Of a stretch of 16,195 nt of DNA, positions 1 through 8,257 are shown one piece after another. The notes under the pieces were generated by a model, which was not told where the DNA came from, searched no databases, and worked only from the letters and a program-made list of their open reading frames with translations. The translations under genes were made by a program, and so were the position numbers. Position 1 is the first letter of the stretch. Every line of letters begins with the position of its first letter. Origin of the DNA: JANNMJ01 sp031397815 (GTDB taxonomy: Bacteria > Bacteroidota > Bacteroidia > Cytophagales > Hymenobacteraceae); the NCBI GenBank assembly GCA_031397815.1, contig JANNMJ010000188.1, positions 1 to 16,195 of the forward strand. Reading direction: 5' to 3'.

Positions 1-391
1 CCCAAAAGTTCATAAAGTGAACGATCAGGAAGATGAGCAGGATGGTGCCGAGGAGCGCCATGTTACGCGAGGCCCACTGCGAGTTTTGCTCGGAATGGTT
101 GACGACGTACTTGTTCGCGCCGCGCGCCTTGCGGTTCTTAAAGTACAGGTACAGGCCGTCGTAGGCGTGAAAAACGATTGCGAGCATCAGCACAATCTCC
201 ATTGCGCGAATCAGCCAGTTGGAGGCCATGAAGTGCGCCCAGAAGTTGAACGAGTCACCGCCGTCGTGGCGGAGCAGCTGCAGGTTGATCAGCAGGTGAA
301 TCACCAGGAACGAGCACAGGAACAAGCCGGTAATGGCCATCACCAGCTTGCGGCCGACGGAAGAGGAGAGCGTCTGGGTTAACCAACTCAT
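1..391 (-). CDS. sdhC: Succinate dehydrogenase cytochrome b subunit (b558 type), 5' part only
   Basis: This is the first 130 residues of the membrane anchor of succinate dehydrogenase (or quinol:fumarate reductase), which carries haem b and the quinone site and anchors SdhAB in the inner membrane. The gene runs off the left edge; the family is usually around 220-230 aa, so a bit over half is present. The protein starts MSWLTQTLSSSVGRKLVMAI, the usual short amphipathic start of this family. Hydrophobic helices lie at about residues 16-37, 60-80 and 112-130. His32 and His75 (in FHAYDG) sit in or at helices, as expected for haem ligands; His125 is a further candidate. The ATG at 391-389 has no Shine-Dalgarno before it, which is normal in Bacteroidota. 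A promoter-like pair lies about 120 bases upstream. Flavoprotein and iron-sulfur genes would be expected downstream, outside the window. The family call rests on recognised sequence pattern. Confidence 0.93.
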   Translation of the reverse strand, partial: MSWLTQTLSSSVGRKLVMAITGLFLCSFLVIHLLINLQLLRHDGGDSFNFWAHFMASNWLIRAMEIVLMLAIVFHAYDGLYLYFKNRKARGANKYVVNHSEQNSQWASRNMALLGTILLIFLIVHFMNFW

Positions 392-710
392 ACGAAAAGG
401 AGGGAAGTTGCGAAGTAGTCAGGCGGCGGTATAACCGCCTTGCCGGGTGCTTGGTTATGAGGTACCAAAGGCACGGGAGAGGCCGGAAACCGACCGTCGA
501 ACGGTTGACCAAAGGTACGGGTCGGGGTTCTTTACGCCAAGTCCCAATTCGGCTGGCCGCCAATGAATCCTTTAAGTTGCCACTCCGTTTGCCCATCGGC
601 GGGCTGCGGGCTTGCCTAATGCGCTGACCGCCGTCGGGTTAGCCAATAAATGCAGTATTTGTTCGGTCGGGCGCCACCTCGGCAGCCATTTTACCGTCTA
701 GCCCTTTGTG
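392..710. other. Gene-free stretch between divergent sdhC and the T9SS protein gene
   Basis: About 320 bases separate the divergent starts. It holds the sdhC promoter candidate (510-540, minus) and a small hairpin in the sdhC leader, aggcgg at 421-426 pairing with ccgcct at 434-439 around an 8-base loop. No convincing TAnnTTTG box with an upstream TTG is visible for the plus-strand gene. The nearest match is TTTG at 705-708, which overlaps the start region itself. The open frame at 255-596 minus covers part of this stretch, but it overlaps the sdhC start out of frame and resembles nothing known. Confidence 0.6.
510..540 (-). promoter_or_regulatory. Bacteroidota-type promoter for sdhC
   Basis: On the minus strand TTG (540-538) is followed after 20 bases by TACCTTTG (517-510). 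This fits the Bacteroidota consensus TTTG/TTG, about 19-20 bases, TAnnTTTG. Transcription would start near 503 and leave a leader of roughly 110 nt containing the small hairpin at 421-439. Read by eye only. Confidence 0.55.
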
Positions 711-3506
711 ATGACATTTTCGACTGCTGTTCTGCTACGCCGTGGGCCTCTGTACCGCTCACTTTTGGCGCTTTTGCCCGTCTTCGCGTTGCTGTTGCTG
801 GCGATGCCCGCCCGCGCCACTCACTTGCGCGCCGGAGATATTCAGGCCACCAGCGACTCGCTGAACCTGCTGCGCTACCGGTTCGTGCTGCGGCTCTACT
901 CCGACGACCGCTCGTCGATTGATGAAACCTCGGCGACGCTGTGCTTCGGCGACGGCACCACCCAAATCGTGGCGCGGCAATCGAAAACCCCGCTGCCGGG
1001 CTGTACGCAGGTTTCGCTGAACGTCTTCATCTTCCAGCATATCTATCCGGGGCCGGGCGCTTATGCGGTTTCCTACATCGGTAACAACCGCAACGGCACC
1101 ATCCTCAACCTCGGCGCGAGTCCGGATGACCTGAGCATTTACATCGAAACCCGCATCCTCATCGACCCCTCGCTGCCGGGGACGGGTGGCGGCGCGGGGC
1201 GCAACCGATCGGCGGTATTCAACACGCCGCCGATTCAGCAGGGCGTGGTAGGGCAGCTTTTTACGCACGCCCCCGGCGCTTCGGACCGCGACAACGACTC
1301 TCTTTCCTTCAGCTTAATCACGCCTCGGCAAGGGCGCCTCAACGGCACTCCGTGCGATGCGCCGCTCGATATCACCTCGTATCAGCCGCTGAACCTGTAT
1401 GCGAATGCGCCGGGCATCTTCTCAATGGACCCCACGACGGGGCTGGTGACGTGGAATTCGCCCGCTTCCCCCGGTGAGTACAATATCGCCTACGTCGTGA
1501 CCGAATGGCGCGACCTCGGCGAAGGCGCGGTGTTGCAGGTGGGTTCGGTGCTGCGCGATATGCAGATCACGATTACCGGCGGCGGCAACCTGCCGCCCGT
1601 GCTGCGCATCCCGCGCGATACCTGCGTGATCGCGAACACGCCGCTCGTGCGCACCATCTCCGCTTCTGACCCTAACAGCAACCCCGTGACGATTGTCGGG
1701 GAAGGCGGACCGTTCGTGACGTCCAATCCGCGCGCCATCCTGAGCAACGTCTCGACGAACCCGCGCGTGTCGCGCTTCTCGTGGACGCCTGATTGTCAGC
1801 AGGTAGCGCGACAGCCGTATCTGGCCACGTTCACGGCTGCCGATGCGCCCGCGAACTGCCAGGCGCAGCTTTCGAATCTGGCGGTCTGGAAGATTCGGGT
1901 GGTGGGGCCGCCGCCGCAAGCGTTGCGCGTTACGCTGAATGGGCCGCGCCAGATTCGTGTGCGCTGGAGAAGTTACCCGTGCGCCGGGGCCGCTGACTCG
2001 ATCAGAATCTACCGGAAGATTGACTCGACTTCCTTCGAGCCGGATGTGTGCGAAACGGGCATTCCGGCGCGGCTCGGCTACACGTACATCGGCTCGGTAG
2101 CCGCCACCGACACCACGTTCCTCGACAATAACGGCGGGCGGCGCTTCCGCATGGGTAGCACGTATTGCTACCGCATCTACGCGACGTGGCCGCTGCCGGG
2201 CCGTGGCGAAAGTCTGGCTTCGGAAGAAGTTTGCCTGACGATTCCCGGTCTGCTGCCGCTCCTCACCAACGCCACTGTCGATAACACCGACACCACTGCC
2301 GGGCAGGTGACCGTACGCTGGACGGGCGGAAACCACGGCGTGGCCCCCACCATTTACGAGAGCTATTATCGACTCTCGCGGGCGTCCGACGATGACACGA
2401 CGAGCTATACACTCCTCCTCGACCGTATTCGGCTGACCGATACGTCGTTCGTCGATACCGGCCTCAACACGCAGGACCGGCAGTTTCGGTACCGGCTCGA
2501 ATTCATTCTGGCTCAGCTGACCGGGGTGGAAGAAATCGTCGATACCGTCGATATCGCCACCACGCCCCGCCTGACCGGGGTGCGCGACGCCAACCAGATC
2601 AGCCTCTCGTGGGCGTATCAGGTGCCGTGGGATAACAGCATTCGGCAGCACGTCATTTATCGGTCGATTGGGGGGAATTATGTGGCGATTGACACCGTGC
2701 AGGCCGGACGGCGGACGGGGACGTATATCGACCGGTTCACTTACCAAGGCATCCCGATTGGGCAGGAGCAGGTCAATTGCTACCGCATTCAGACCGTCGG
2801 CAAGTACGTCGTCGGGCAGCGCGACCCGGCTACTACCCTGAATTTCTCGCAGGAGCTGTGCTTCAAGAACCTGCCGTGCCCGCCCGCGCTGGCTATTCAG
2901 GCGCCCGACTGCGCCGCTGAAGCCCAGAGCTGTCCGCAAAACGGCTTCCAGAACGTGCTGACGTGGGTGCCCGACACCGGCGGCGCCTGCGCCACCGACC
3001 TCACGGAATGGCGGATTTATTACCGACCGACTGCCGAAGGCGCTTTCACCTTGCTCACCACGCTGCCCATCGCGCAGCTCACGTATTCGCACGGCCCCCT
3101 CGCGAGCCGGGTCGGGTGCTACGCAGTGACGTCGGTGGATGGGAGCGGGAACGAGAGTCCGCAGTCGAACATCGTTTGTCAGGATAACTGCGAGCTGTTT
3201 ACGCTCCCGAACGTCATCACCCCGAACGGCGACAACCAGAACGACCGCTTCGAGCCGATCTGCGCTTCGCCGGTGCGGCGCGTGAAATTCACCGTCTATA
3301 ACCGCTGGGGACGGCGGGTGTACGAGTCGGAAAGCGAACCCCAAATCCGCTGGAACGGCACCACCGACGACGGTACCCGTCTCGCCGACGGCACCTATTT
3401 CTACCGCGCCGAAGTGGAGTTCGATGTGCTGAACCCGACGCCGCGCTTCTTCAAAGGGTGGGTCGAAATCGCCGCTGGGCGCGAGGGCAGCGGGGCGACG
3501 CGGTAA
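711..3506 (+). CDS. Large secreted Cys-rich multidomain protein with type B T9SS sorting domain (gliding-motility C-terminal domain family)
   Basis: This is a 931-aa exported protein. Residues 10-36 form a signal peptide (RR, a long Leu/Ala core, then PARA before THLRAG, cleavage after Ala36). The N-terminal part (about 37-170) is the THLRAGDI type common in Cytophagales surface proteins and includes a PKD-like FGDGT stretch. Fibronectin III-like modules follow at about 400-820. Three of them carry a matching Cys pair at the start and end of the last strands: Cys486/Cys508, Cys690/Cys717 and Cys803/Cys823. Residues 832-931 (LPNVITPNGDNQNDRF, then YNRWGRRVYES, WNG and DGTYFYRAEV) are the type B sorting domain used for T9SS export and surface attachment or release. 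A GTG at 708 directly precedes the ATG at 711 and either could start; an in-frame TAG lies at 699-701. No enzymatic motif is visible. Adhesin or structural surface roles are plausible but unproven. A hairpin terminator follows. Confidence 0.9.
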   Translation: MTFSTAVLLRRGPLYRSLLALLPVFALLLLAMPARATHLRAGDIQATSDSLNLLRYRFVLRLYSDDRSSIDETSATLCFGDGTTQIVARQSKTPLPGCTQVSLNVFIFQHIYPGPGAYAVSYIGNNRNGTILNLGASPDDLSIYIETRILIDPSLPGTGGGAGRNRSAVFNTPPIQQGVVGQLFTHAPGASDRDNDSLSFSLITPRQGRLNGTPCDAPLDITSYQPLNLYANAPGIFSMDPTTGLVTWNSPASPGEYNIAYVVTEWRDLGEGAVLQVGSVLRDMQITITGGGNLPPVLRIPRDTCVIANTPLVRTISASDPNSNPVTIVGEGGPFVTSNPRAILSNVSTNPRVSRFSWTPDCQQVARQPYLATFTAADAPANCQAQLSNLAVWKIRVVGPPPQALRVTLNGPRQIRVRWRSYPCAGAADSIRIYRKIDSTSFEPDVCETGIPARLGYTYIGSVAATDTTFLDNNGGRRFRMGSTYCYRIYATWPLPGRGESLASEEVCLTIPGLLPLLTNATVDNTDTTAGQVTVRWTGGNHGVAPTIYESYYRLSRASDDDTTSYTLLLDRIRLTDTSFVDTGLNTQDRQFRYRLEFILAQLTGVEEIVDTVDIATTPRLTGVRDANQISLSWAYQVPWDNSIRQHVIYRSIGGNYVAIDTVQAGRRTGTYIDRFTYQGIPIGQEQVNCYRIQTVGKYVVGQRDPATTLNFSQELCFKNLPCPPALAIQAPDCAAEAQSCPQNGFQNVLTWVPDTGGACATDLTEWRIYYRPTAEGAFTLLTTLPIAQLTYSHGPLASRVGCYAVTSVDGSGNESPQSNIVCQDNCELFTLPNVITPNGDNQNDRFEPICASPVRRVKFTVYNRWGRRVYESESEPQIRWNGTTDDGTRLADGTYFYRAEVEFDVLNPTPRFFKGWVEIAAGREGSGATR

Positions 3507-3558
3507 TCCGCGCTGTCATTTCCCCAGAAACACGCACCATAACCAAGCGCCACAATCA

Positions 3559-3600
3559 AGCGCCCGGCTCCGAATAAAATCGGGGCCGGGCGCTGCTGTT
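3559..3600 (+). terminator. Hairpin terminator after the type B T9SS gene
   Basis: The arms 3559-3572 and 3581-3594 form a continuous 14-bp GC-rich stem (one G-U pair) around the 8-base loop aataaaat. Only a weak T stretch (gctgttt) follows. It begins about 50 bases after the stop codon at 3506. The 3' arm also occupies the place where the -33 element of the fabD promoter would lie. Confidence 0.7.
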
Positions 3601-3611
3601 TCCGCCCTTTC

Positions 3612-3619
3612 TACCTTTG
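3612..3619 (+). promoter_or_regulatory. TAnnTTTG -7 box for fabD
   Basis: TACCTTTG is a perfect match to the Bacteroidota -7 element, about 50 bases before the fabD ATG at 3669. No TTG is seen 19-20 bases upstream, since that position falls in the preceding terminator stem. The promoter is therefore inferred from one element only. Confidence 0.5.
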
Positions 3620-3668
3620 GCGCCCGGCCCGGCACCGGGTTGTACTGCCGCTTTCTCCCCGTCCTTAT

Positions 3669-4550
3669 ATGTCCGCTATCATCTTCCCCGGCCAAGGAGC
3701 GCAGTTCTCCGGAATGGGCCGCGACCTTTTCGAGACTTCCGACGCCGCCAACGCCATCGGCAAAGCCGCCGACCGCATCCTCGGCTTTTCGCTGACGGAT
3801 ACGATGTTCAATGGCACCGACGACGCCCTGCGCCAAACGCGCGTGACGCAGCCCGCCATTTTCGTGCATTCGGTGATGCAGTACGTCGCCCGCGACTTGC
3901 AGCCGACGCGCGTAGCCGGGCACTCGCTCGGCGAGTTTTCGGCGCTCGTCGCGAACGGCGTACTGACCTTCGACGACGCCCTGCGCCTCGTCAGCGCCCG
4001 CGCCGAAGCGATGCAGCGCGCCTGCGAGCTGCAACCTTCCACGATGGCCGCCATCCTAGGCCTTGCCGATGAACGGGTAGAGGAAATCTGCGCCGAAGTA
4101 GCCGCCCGCACCGGCGAAGTGGTGGTGCCCGCGAACTACAACTGCCCCGGTCAGCTCGTGATTTCGGGGACTATCGACGGCATCAATGCTGCCTGTGAGG
4201 CACTGAAAGCCGCCGGTGCCAAGCGTGCCCTCGTGCTATCGGTCGGCGGGGCGTTTCACTCGCCGCTGATGCAGCCCGCCGAAGACGAGCTAGCCGCCGC
4301 GCTGGCCCGCACGACATTCAGCGCGCCTATCTGCCCAGTCTATCAAAACGTCGACGCCGCTCCCCACACCGATCCCGAAGAAATCCGCGAAAACCTTCGT
4401 CGTCAGCTCACCGCACCCGTCCGCTGGACGCAAACCATCCAACGAATGGTCGCCGACGGTGCTACTGATTTCATCGAATGCGGCCCCGGCAAGGTGCTGC
4501 AAGGGCTAGTGAAGAAAATCGCTCCGGAAGCGGTAGCGGTGAGCGCGTAA
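3669..4550 (+). CDS. fabD: Malonyl-CoA:acyl-carrier-protein transacylase
   Basis: FabD moves the malonyl group from CoA to the acyl carrier protein and so supplies the extender unit for type II fatty-acid synthesis in the cytoplasm. The 293-aa length is normal for the family. Visible motifs are FPGQGAQFSGMG near the N-terminus, the nucleophile Ser86 in GHSLGEFSAL, Arg111 in the RAEAMQ motif (malonyl carboxylate binding), His197 in GGAFHSPLM (catalytic partner) and the C-terminal ECGPGKVLQGL. The ATG at 3669 starts directly with MSAIIFPGQGAQ, so no other start is needed. It appears to be a single-gene unit: a terminator and a -7 box lie before it and a very strong palindromic terminator after it. 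No other fab genes are in the window. Confidence 0.97.
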   Translation: MSAIIFPGQGAQFSGMGRDLFETSDAANAIGKAADRILGFSLTDTMFNGTDDALRQTRVTQPAIFVHSVMQYVARDLQPTRVAGHSLGEFSALVANGVLTFDDALRLVSARAEAMQRACELQPSTMAAILGLADERVEEICAEVAARTGEVVVPANYNCPGQLVISGTIDGINAACEALKAAGAKRALVLSVGGAFHSPLMQPAEDELAAALARTTFSAPICPVYQNVDAAPHTDPEEIRENLRRQLTAPVRWTQTIQRMVADGATDFIECGPGKVLQGLVKKIAPEAVAVSA

Positions 4551-4587
4551 AGCGGTCGGTGGGGTCGGGTTCCTTCCGATAATCGCC

Positions 4588-4650
4588 TAAAAAAAGCCCT
4601 TTCAGGATCGATGTGGACGTCCGCATCGATCCTGAAAGGGCTTTTTGGTA
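4588..4650. terminator. Very long palindromic, bidirectional terminator between fabD and the protease gene
   Basis: From 4591 to 4646 the sequence is a 56-base near-perfect palindrome. It starts with A5 and ends with T5, the arms are 4591-4613 and 4624-4646, and the centre ggacgtcc can itself pair. The only non-Watson-Crick position is a T/G opposite pair at 4614/4623. The A-run and T-run allow it to end transcription from fabD (plus) and from the converging protease gene (minus). Confidence 0.85.
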
Positions 4651-4652
4651 TG

Positions 4653-4668
4653 CTGCGGACGTCCGCAG
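4653..4668. repeat. Perfect 16-bp palindrome repeating the tip of the neighbouring terminator
   Basis: CTGCGGACGTCCGCAG reads the same on both strands. Its stretch GGACGTCCGCA (4657-4667) is identical to the apex of the adjacent terminator hairpin (4615-4625). It starts only 6 bases after the terminator T-run. It could be a protein-binding site, a partial duplication of the hairpin, or chance within a palindrome-prone spacer. Confidence 0.6.
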
Positions 4669-4702
4669 TGATTCCACTCAACACGTTGAAAGCGTAATCG
4701 TG

Positions 4703-4823
4703 GCCAGCTCTGTCCCAGAGATGGTGGCATAAGGCGAATCAACGCCATCTCCCCTGTAGCCGGCTCTGTCCCAGAGACGGTGCGGTAGCGCGAATCAACG
4801 CCATCTCTGGGACAGAGCTGGCT
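4703..4823. repeat. 56-bp-period tandem repeat with an inverted third arm (REP/BIME-like intergenic element)
   Basis: Two direct copies, 4703-4750 and 4759-4806, match at about 41 of 48 positions by hand count. Each begins with a head containing gctctgtcccagaga and ends with cgaatcaacgccatct. A third copy of the head lies inverted at 4801-4822 and is a perfect 22-bp reverse complement of 4703-4724. In RNA the second head and the inverted arm would form a long stem around a roughly 20-base loop. There is no open frame of note. It sits just past the stop codon of the protease gene. The pattern resembles REP/BIME-type repeats, but no family can be named from the sequence alone. Confidence 0.75.
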
Positions 4824-4852
4824 ACGCGTGCCTATCGCACCTCACGGCGTAC

Positions 4853-7800
4853 CTAATCACGGACCAACCGCCGGGTAATCCGGTGCCCGTCAGCATCCTC
4901 AATTTGAACGCTGTAGACGCCCGGCGGCAGCTTCCCGACTGGCAGCGTGGAGCGCCCGGTCTGGCCCCACCACCGCCCGACAGTCCGGCCGAGAGCATCG
5001 AGAATGACCACGCGGTGCGGGCCAGCGGGCAAAATCAGCGTGGCATCGGCAGAAGTGGGATTCGGGGCGAGGACGACGGCGGCGTTCAGAACGGCGGTCG
5101 CGCGGCCGGTAATCATCACGAGCGTACTCGCGGAAGTGTCCGAAAAACAACCTCGCGCACTGATCACTACTGCCGAGTAGCGGCCGTTCTGGGTGCTGGT
5201 GCTCAGCGTGATCGTATTGCCGATGGTGCCCGGTATGAGGACGCCATCACGGAAAAACTGCACGGTTGGCTCCGTTGTAACGGCGGTGAGCTGCACGAGA
5301 CCGCTGGTCTGTGGCGTGATCGTCAGCGTAGGCGCGGCAGGGCGGATGTCGATGGTAGCAATCACGGGTACGCGGGCACTTTCGCGCCCGACCCGCGTGA
5401 CGGTGCTCACGTAAAAAGTGTCGGTTTGCGCCAGCGTGAGGGAGTACGTAGCCGTGGTATCGGGAGCGGCCGTGCCGCCGGTCGGGGAGGAGTACCACCG
5501 GTAACTGCCGCCGACGGGCGCACCGGAGGCAGACAGGCCAATAGTACCGGGGCCGCACTGCCGCGAGCTTATGACCACCGGGAGCGGCGCGGGCTGCTGA
5601 ATCGCGGTGTAAAGCGCCTGCGCCGAATCGGCCTGCACCAATAGCTCCGCGAGCGAGCGGGCGGCGAGGAGCGCAAACGCTACGTGGGCCGTATCGTGCG
5701 GGGCGAGCGTGGGCAGCGCGGCGCTCACGACGTGCGCGGCATCGGTGCCGAGCGGCGCGGTACCTGCCGTGGTGGGGCCACCGAGCAGGGCGGCGTACTT
5801 CTCGGCTTTCGTGAGGCCGTTGGTGGCGTTGATGGGGCCGGGCGCGGTGGGGTTCGCGTTGTCGAGGGCGTAGGTAGTGGCGGCGCCGGGGCTGAGGAGC
5901 TGCACGGCCGTGTACAGCGTATCGTGCTGGCTGTGGAAGATGTAGGCGAGCCGCCGCGTAGAATCCCAGCGGGCCAGATTATGCTCAGCGGAGCGGATGT
6001 CCCAGTCGGCAAAAATGCCCGCGTGGCCCGTGCGCAGCGTATCGGTGCGCTGATTGACGATGGCGTATTCGAGGAAAACCGCCTGCTCGGTGCCCGGCCG
6101 ACGGTTGGCCCACGCGTGCTGCAACACCCGCACGCCGGCTTGCGCGGACTTAGCGCTGTCCTGAAAAATGCCGGTCGCGCGTTGCGCGGCCCAAGGCAGC
6201 GGCTCGCGGAAGCGGAGGGATTCGACGGTCGAGAAATCGTTGCTGGGGGCTCCGGGCTGGTCGCTCCGAATCATATCCGATACTTGACCGGCGTTGGCGC
6301 CCACGAGCAGTCCGCCCTCTGAGAGGAGCTGGTCGCGGCGGCGGAACACGACGCCGCGCCCGCGCCGGGGATCGCCGTGGTCGAAAGCGATATTTCCCCG
6401 GCTCGTTACGGTGGTAGCGAGCTGATTCACGTCGAGCGTGAGGTAATCGGGGTTGAGGGTGAAGGTGATGTGCTGAAAATCGCGATAGCTGCTGCTGTCA
6501 TCGCGGAAGCCGAAACGGAGCGCGACAGTGGTATTGACCGGCGCCCCCGGCAGCAGTACGAGCCGGAACGGCTGACCCGCATTCGAGACGTTGCCTAGCG
6601 TCGGCAGCACCGCCCCCGCCACGAACGGCCCGCCCGGCAGCACCCGCACCCAAGGCGACGGCGACGACAGGCTCACGCTCAAGCCTTCAACCGGCGCGAG
6701 GTAATTGCGGAAATCGGCCACAAGCGCCAGCGTATCGCCGCCGTAATAGGGCGCGCCGGGCGTCAGCGAATGTTGCACTACGCGCACGCTGCGCACCACA
6801 GAATCGGCCACGGCGCGGGCCATATTAAGGCGCCCTTTGCCGAGCATCTCGCGGAAATTGGCGTTCCCTGAAAGGGCGTAAACGCTCGTATCAGCAGTAG
6901 TGCGAAGGCGTTCGGCGGCTTGCGCGGCCGTGAGCGCCGGGAAATGCGACCGCACCAACCCCAGCGCGCCCGCCACCAGCGGCGCCGCAAACGACGACCC
7001 GCTCGCGAGCGCGTACGCCGAATCAGTGGTGTAAGAAGTGGTCAGAATCTGCCGACCGGAAGCCGAAATCGTCACGCGGTACGCGAACGTATTCGACGGC
7101 CCTTTAATATTATTTCGGTCGAGCGCCGCCACCGATACCACTCCTTTATAAGAAGCAGGATAAAAATCTAAATCGGCGTTGGTATTTCCGGCCGCCGCCA
7201 CCACCACCGCATCGCGGTTGACGGTGGCATAGGTAATCACGTCCTGCTCATATTCGGAAGGCGCGCCCACGCCGCCCCACGAGCAGTTGATGACGCGGCA
7301 CCCGTGGTCGGCGGCGTACACGATGCCCTCGAAACCGGCGAAACTGCCCGCTGCGGTGGTGTTGTAGATTTTAATCGGCAGGAATCGGCACCGAAACCCG
7401 GATCCTGCGATGCCGCGTCCGTTGTTCGTCTGGGCCGCCGCCGTGCCGCTCACGAGTGTGCCGTGGAAGGGCTGGGCGTTGGAGATATTCGTGAGGTCGG
7501 TGGCGGGATTATTATCGTTATCCGCCACATCCCATCCCAAGAAATTATCGACGTAGCCGTCATTATCATCATCGACACCGTTGATAGGGTCGGCGTAATT
7601 GCGGGCGATTTGATTTTTGAGGTCGTGATGCGCCGGGTTTACGCCGGTATCGGTAATACCGATAACGACGGTCGAATCGCCCTGCGTGAAATCCCAAGCG
7701 CGGTAAGCGCGGCTGTTTTTCAGATGATACTGCCCGCCGCTCGCGGTGGAGTCGGCGAGGGGATCGTTGGGTTGAATGAAGACGTCGCGCCGGTAATGCG

Positions 7801-8257
7801 GCTCGGCGTACGCCACGACGCCCGTCGCCAGCAAAAGCCGCTGCACTTCAGCAAACGACCGGTTCAGCGGGAACGTAGCGCGGTACACGAGCGTCAGGTC
7901 GACACCTTCTGCCGCTGCCGCCCGCTCCGGTGCGGGACTCACGGCGCGCGGAAACGCCTGATTCAGCCCCCTGACCCCGGCAGCGGCTAGCGCCGCCGTC
8001 AGCTTGGCCTCGGCAATAGCGTGGCGCCCAGCGGCGGCTTTGAACGCCGGTTTCAGCTTGAAAACGAGCTGCCCCGGCTCAGCGGTAGTGCCGGGGGTTT
8101 GGGAAGAAGCAGCCGTTAGGCGTGCCGATTGTGCGTTGGCGGTGCCGATGAGACTTAGTACACAGCCCGCCAGCAGCGCTGTTCGGAAGGCAAGCCGCCC
8201 AGAGCGGCCGAGGGTTGGCGCAGCAGTGGCAGCGGCCGAAAAAGGAAAGAAAAACAT
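4853..8257 (-). CDS. Secreted S8 (subtilisin-like) serine peptidase with Ig-like domain and type A T9SS sorting domain
   Basis: This is a 1134-aa exported protease. A long N-terminal signal region (Leu/Ala core about 23-40) ends at ANA before QSA, with likely cleavage after Ala42. A propeptide-like region spans about 60-160 and ends VVAYAEPHYRRD. The S8 domain spans about 175-470, with a complete catalytic triad: Asp203 in ITDTGV, His265 in FHGTLVSGTAA and Ser422 in ASGSSFAAPL. The oxyanion-hole Asn358 is in AAAGNTN. A poorly characterised beta-rich middle section (about 490-890) follows, then an Ig-like module (about 895-975, CGPGTIGLSASG to YRWYSSPTGG). The last 75 residues (VLAPNPTSADATL to GVYSVQIEDADG) are a type A T9SS sorting domain, so the protein should cross the outer membrane through T9SS and be anchored or released outside. 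It converges with fabD and is divergent from paaN. Substrate unknown; a general extracellular protein-degrading role is inferred. Confidence 0.95.
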   Translation of the reverse strand: MFFFPFSAAATAAPTLGRSGRLAFRTALLAGCVLSLIGTANAQSARLTAASSQTPGTTAEPGQLVFKLKPAFKAAAGRHAIAEAKLTAALAAAGVRGLNQAFPRAVSPAPERAAAAEGVDLTLVYRATFPLNRSFAEVQRLLLATGVVAYAEPHYRRDVFIQPNDPLADSTASGGQYHLKNSRAYRAWDFTQGDSTVVIGITDTGVNPAHHDLKNQIARNYADPINGVDDDNDGYVDNFLGWDVADNDNNPATDLTNISNAQPFHGTLVSGTAAAQTNNGRGIAGSGFRCRFLPIKIYNTTAAGSFAGFEGIVYAADHGCRVINCSWGGVGAPSEYEQDVITYATVNRDAVVVAAAGNTNADLDFYPASYKGVVSVAALDRNNIKGPSNTFAYRVTISASGRQILTTSYTTDSAYALASGSSFAAPLVAGALGLVRSHFPALTAAQAAERLRTTADTSVYALSGNANFREMLGKGRLNMARAVADSVVRSVRVVQHSLTPGAPYYGGDTLALVADFRNYLAPVEGLSVSLSSPSPWVRVLPGGPFVAGAVLPTLGNVSNAGQPFRLVLLPGAPVNTTVALRFGFRDDSSSYRDFQHITFTLNPDYLTLDVNQLATTVTSRGNIAFDHGDPRRGRGVVFRRRDQLLSEGGLLVGANAGQVSDMIRSDQPGAPSNDFSTVESLRFREPLPWAAQRATGIFQDSAKSAQAGVRVLQHAWANRRPGTEQAVFLEYAIVNQRTDTLRTGHAGIFADWDIRSAEHNLARWDSTRRLAYIFHSQHDTLYTAVQLLSPGAATTYALDNANPTAPGPINATNGLTKAEKYAALLGGPTTAGTAPLGTDAAHVVSAALPTLAPHDTAHVAFALLAARSLAELLVQADSAQALYTAIQQPAPLPVVISSRQCGPGTIGLSASGAPVGGSYRWYSSPTGGTAAPDTTATYSLTLAQTDTFYVSTVTRVGRESARVPVIATIDIRPAAPTLTITPQTSGLVQLTAVTTEPTVQFFRDGVLIPGTIGNTITLSTSTQNGRYSAVVISARGCFSDTSASTLVMITGRATAVLNAAVVLAPNPTSADATLILPAGPHRVVILDALGRTVGRWWGQTGRSTLPVGKLPPGVYSVQIEDADGHRITRRLVRD

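Noticed and set aside
255..596. 113-codon minus-strand frame over the sdhC start
   Set aside because: It overlaps sdhC out of frame and crosses the promoter candidate; the sdhC frame is clearly the real one.
1422..3344. 640-codon open frame antisense to the type B T9SS gene
   Set aside because: GC-rich codon use on the plus strand leaves the opposite frame without stops. The translation is Arg/His/Val-rich, with no domain or signal, while the plus frame has clear T9SS and Fn3 features.
4403..4684. Short minus-strand open frames over the fabD 3' end and terminator
   Set aside because: They run through the palindromic terminator and are antisense to conserved fabD; no recognisable product.
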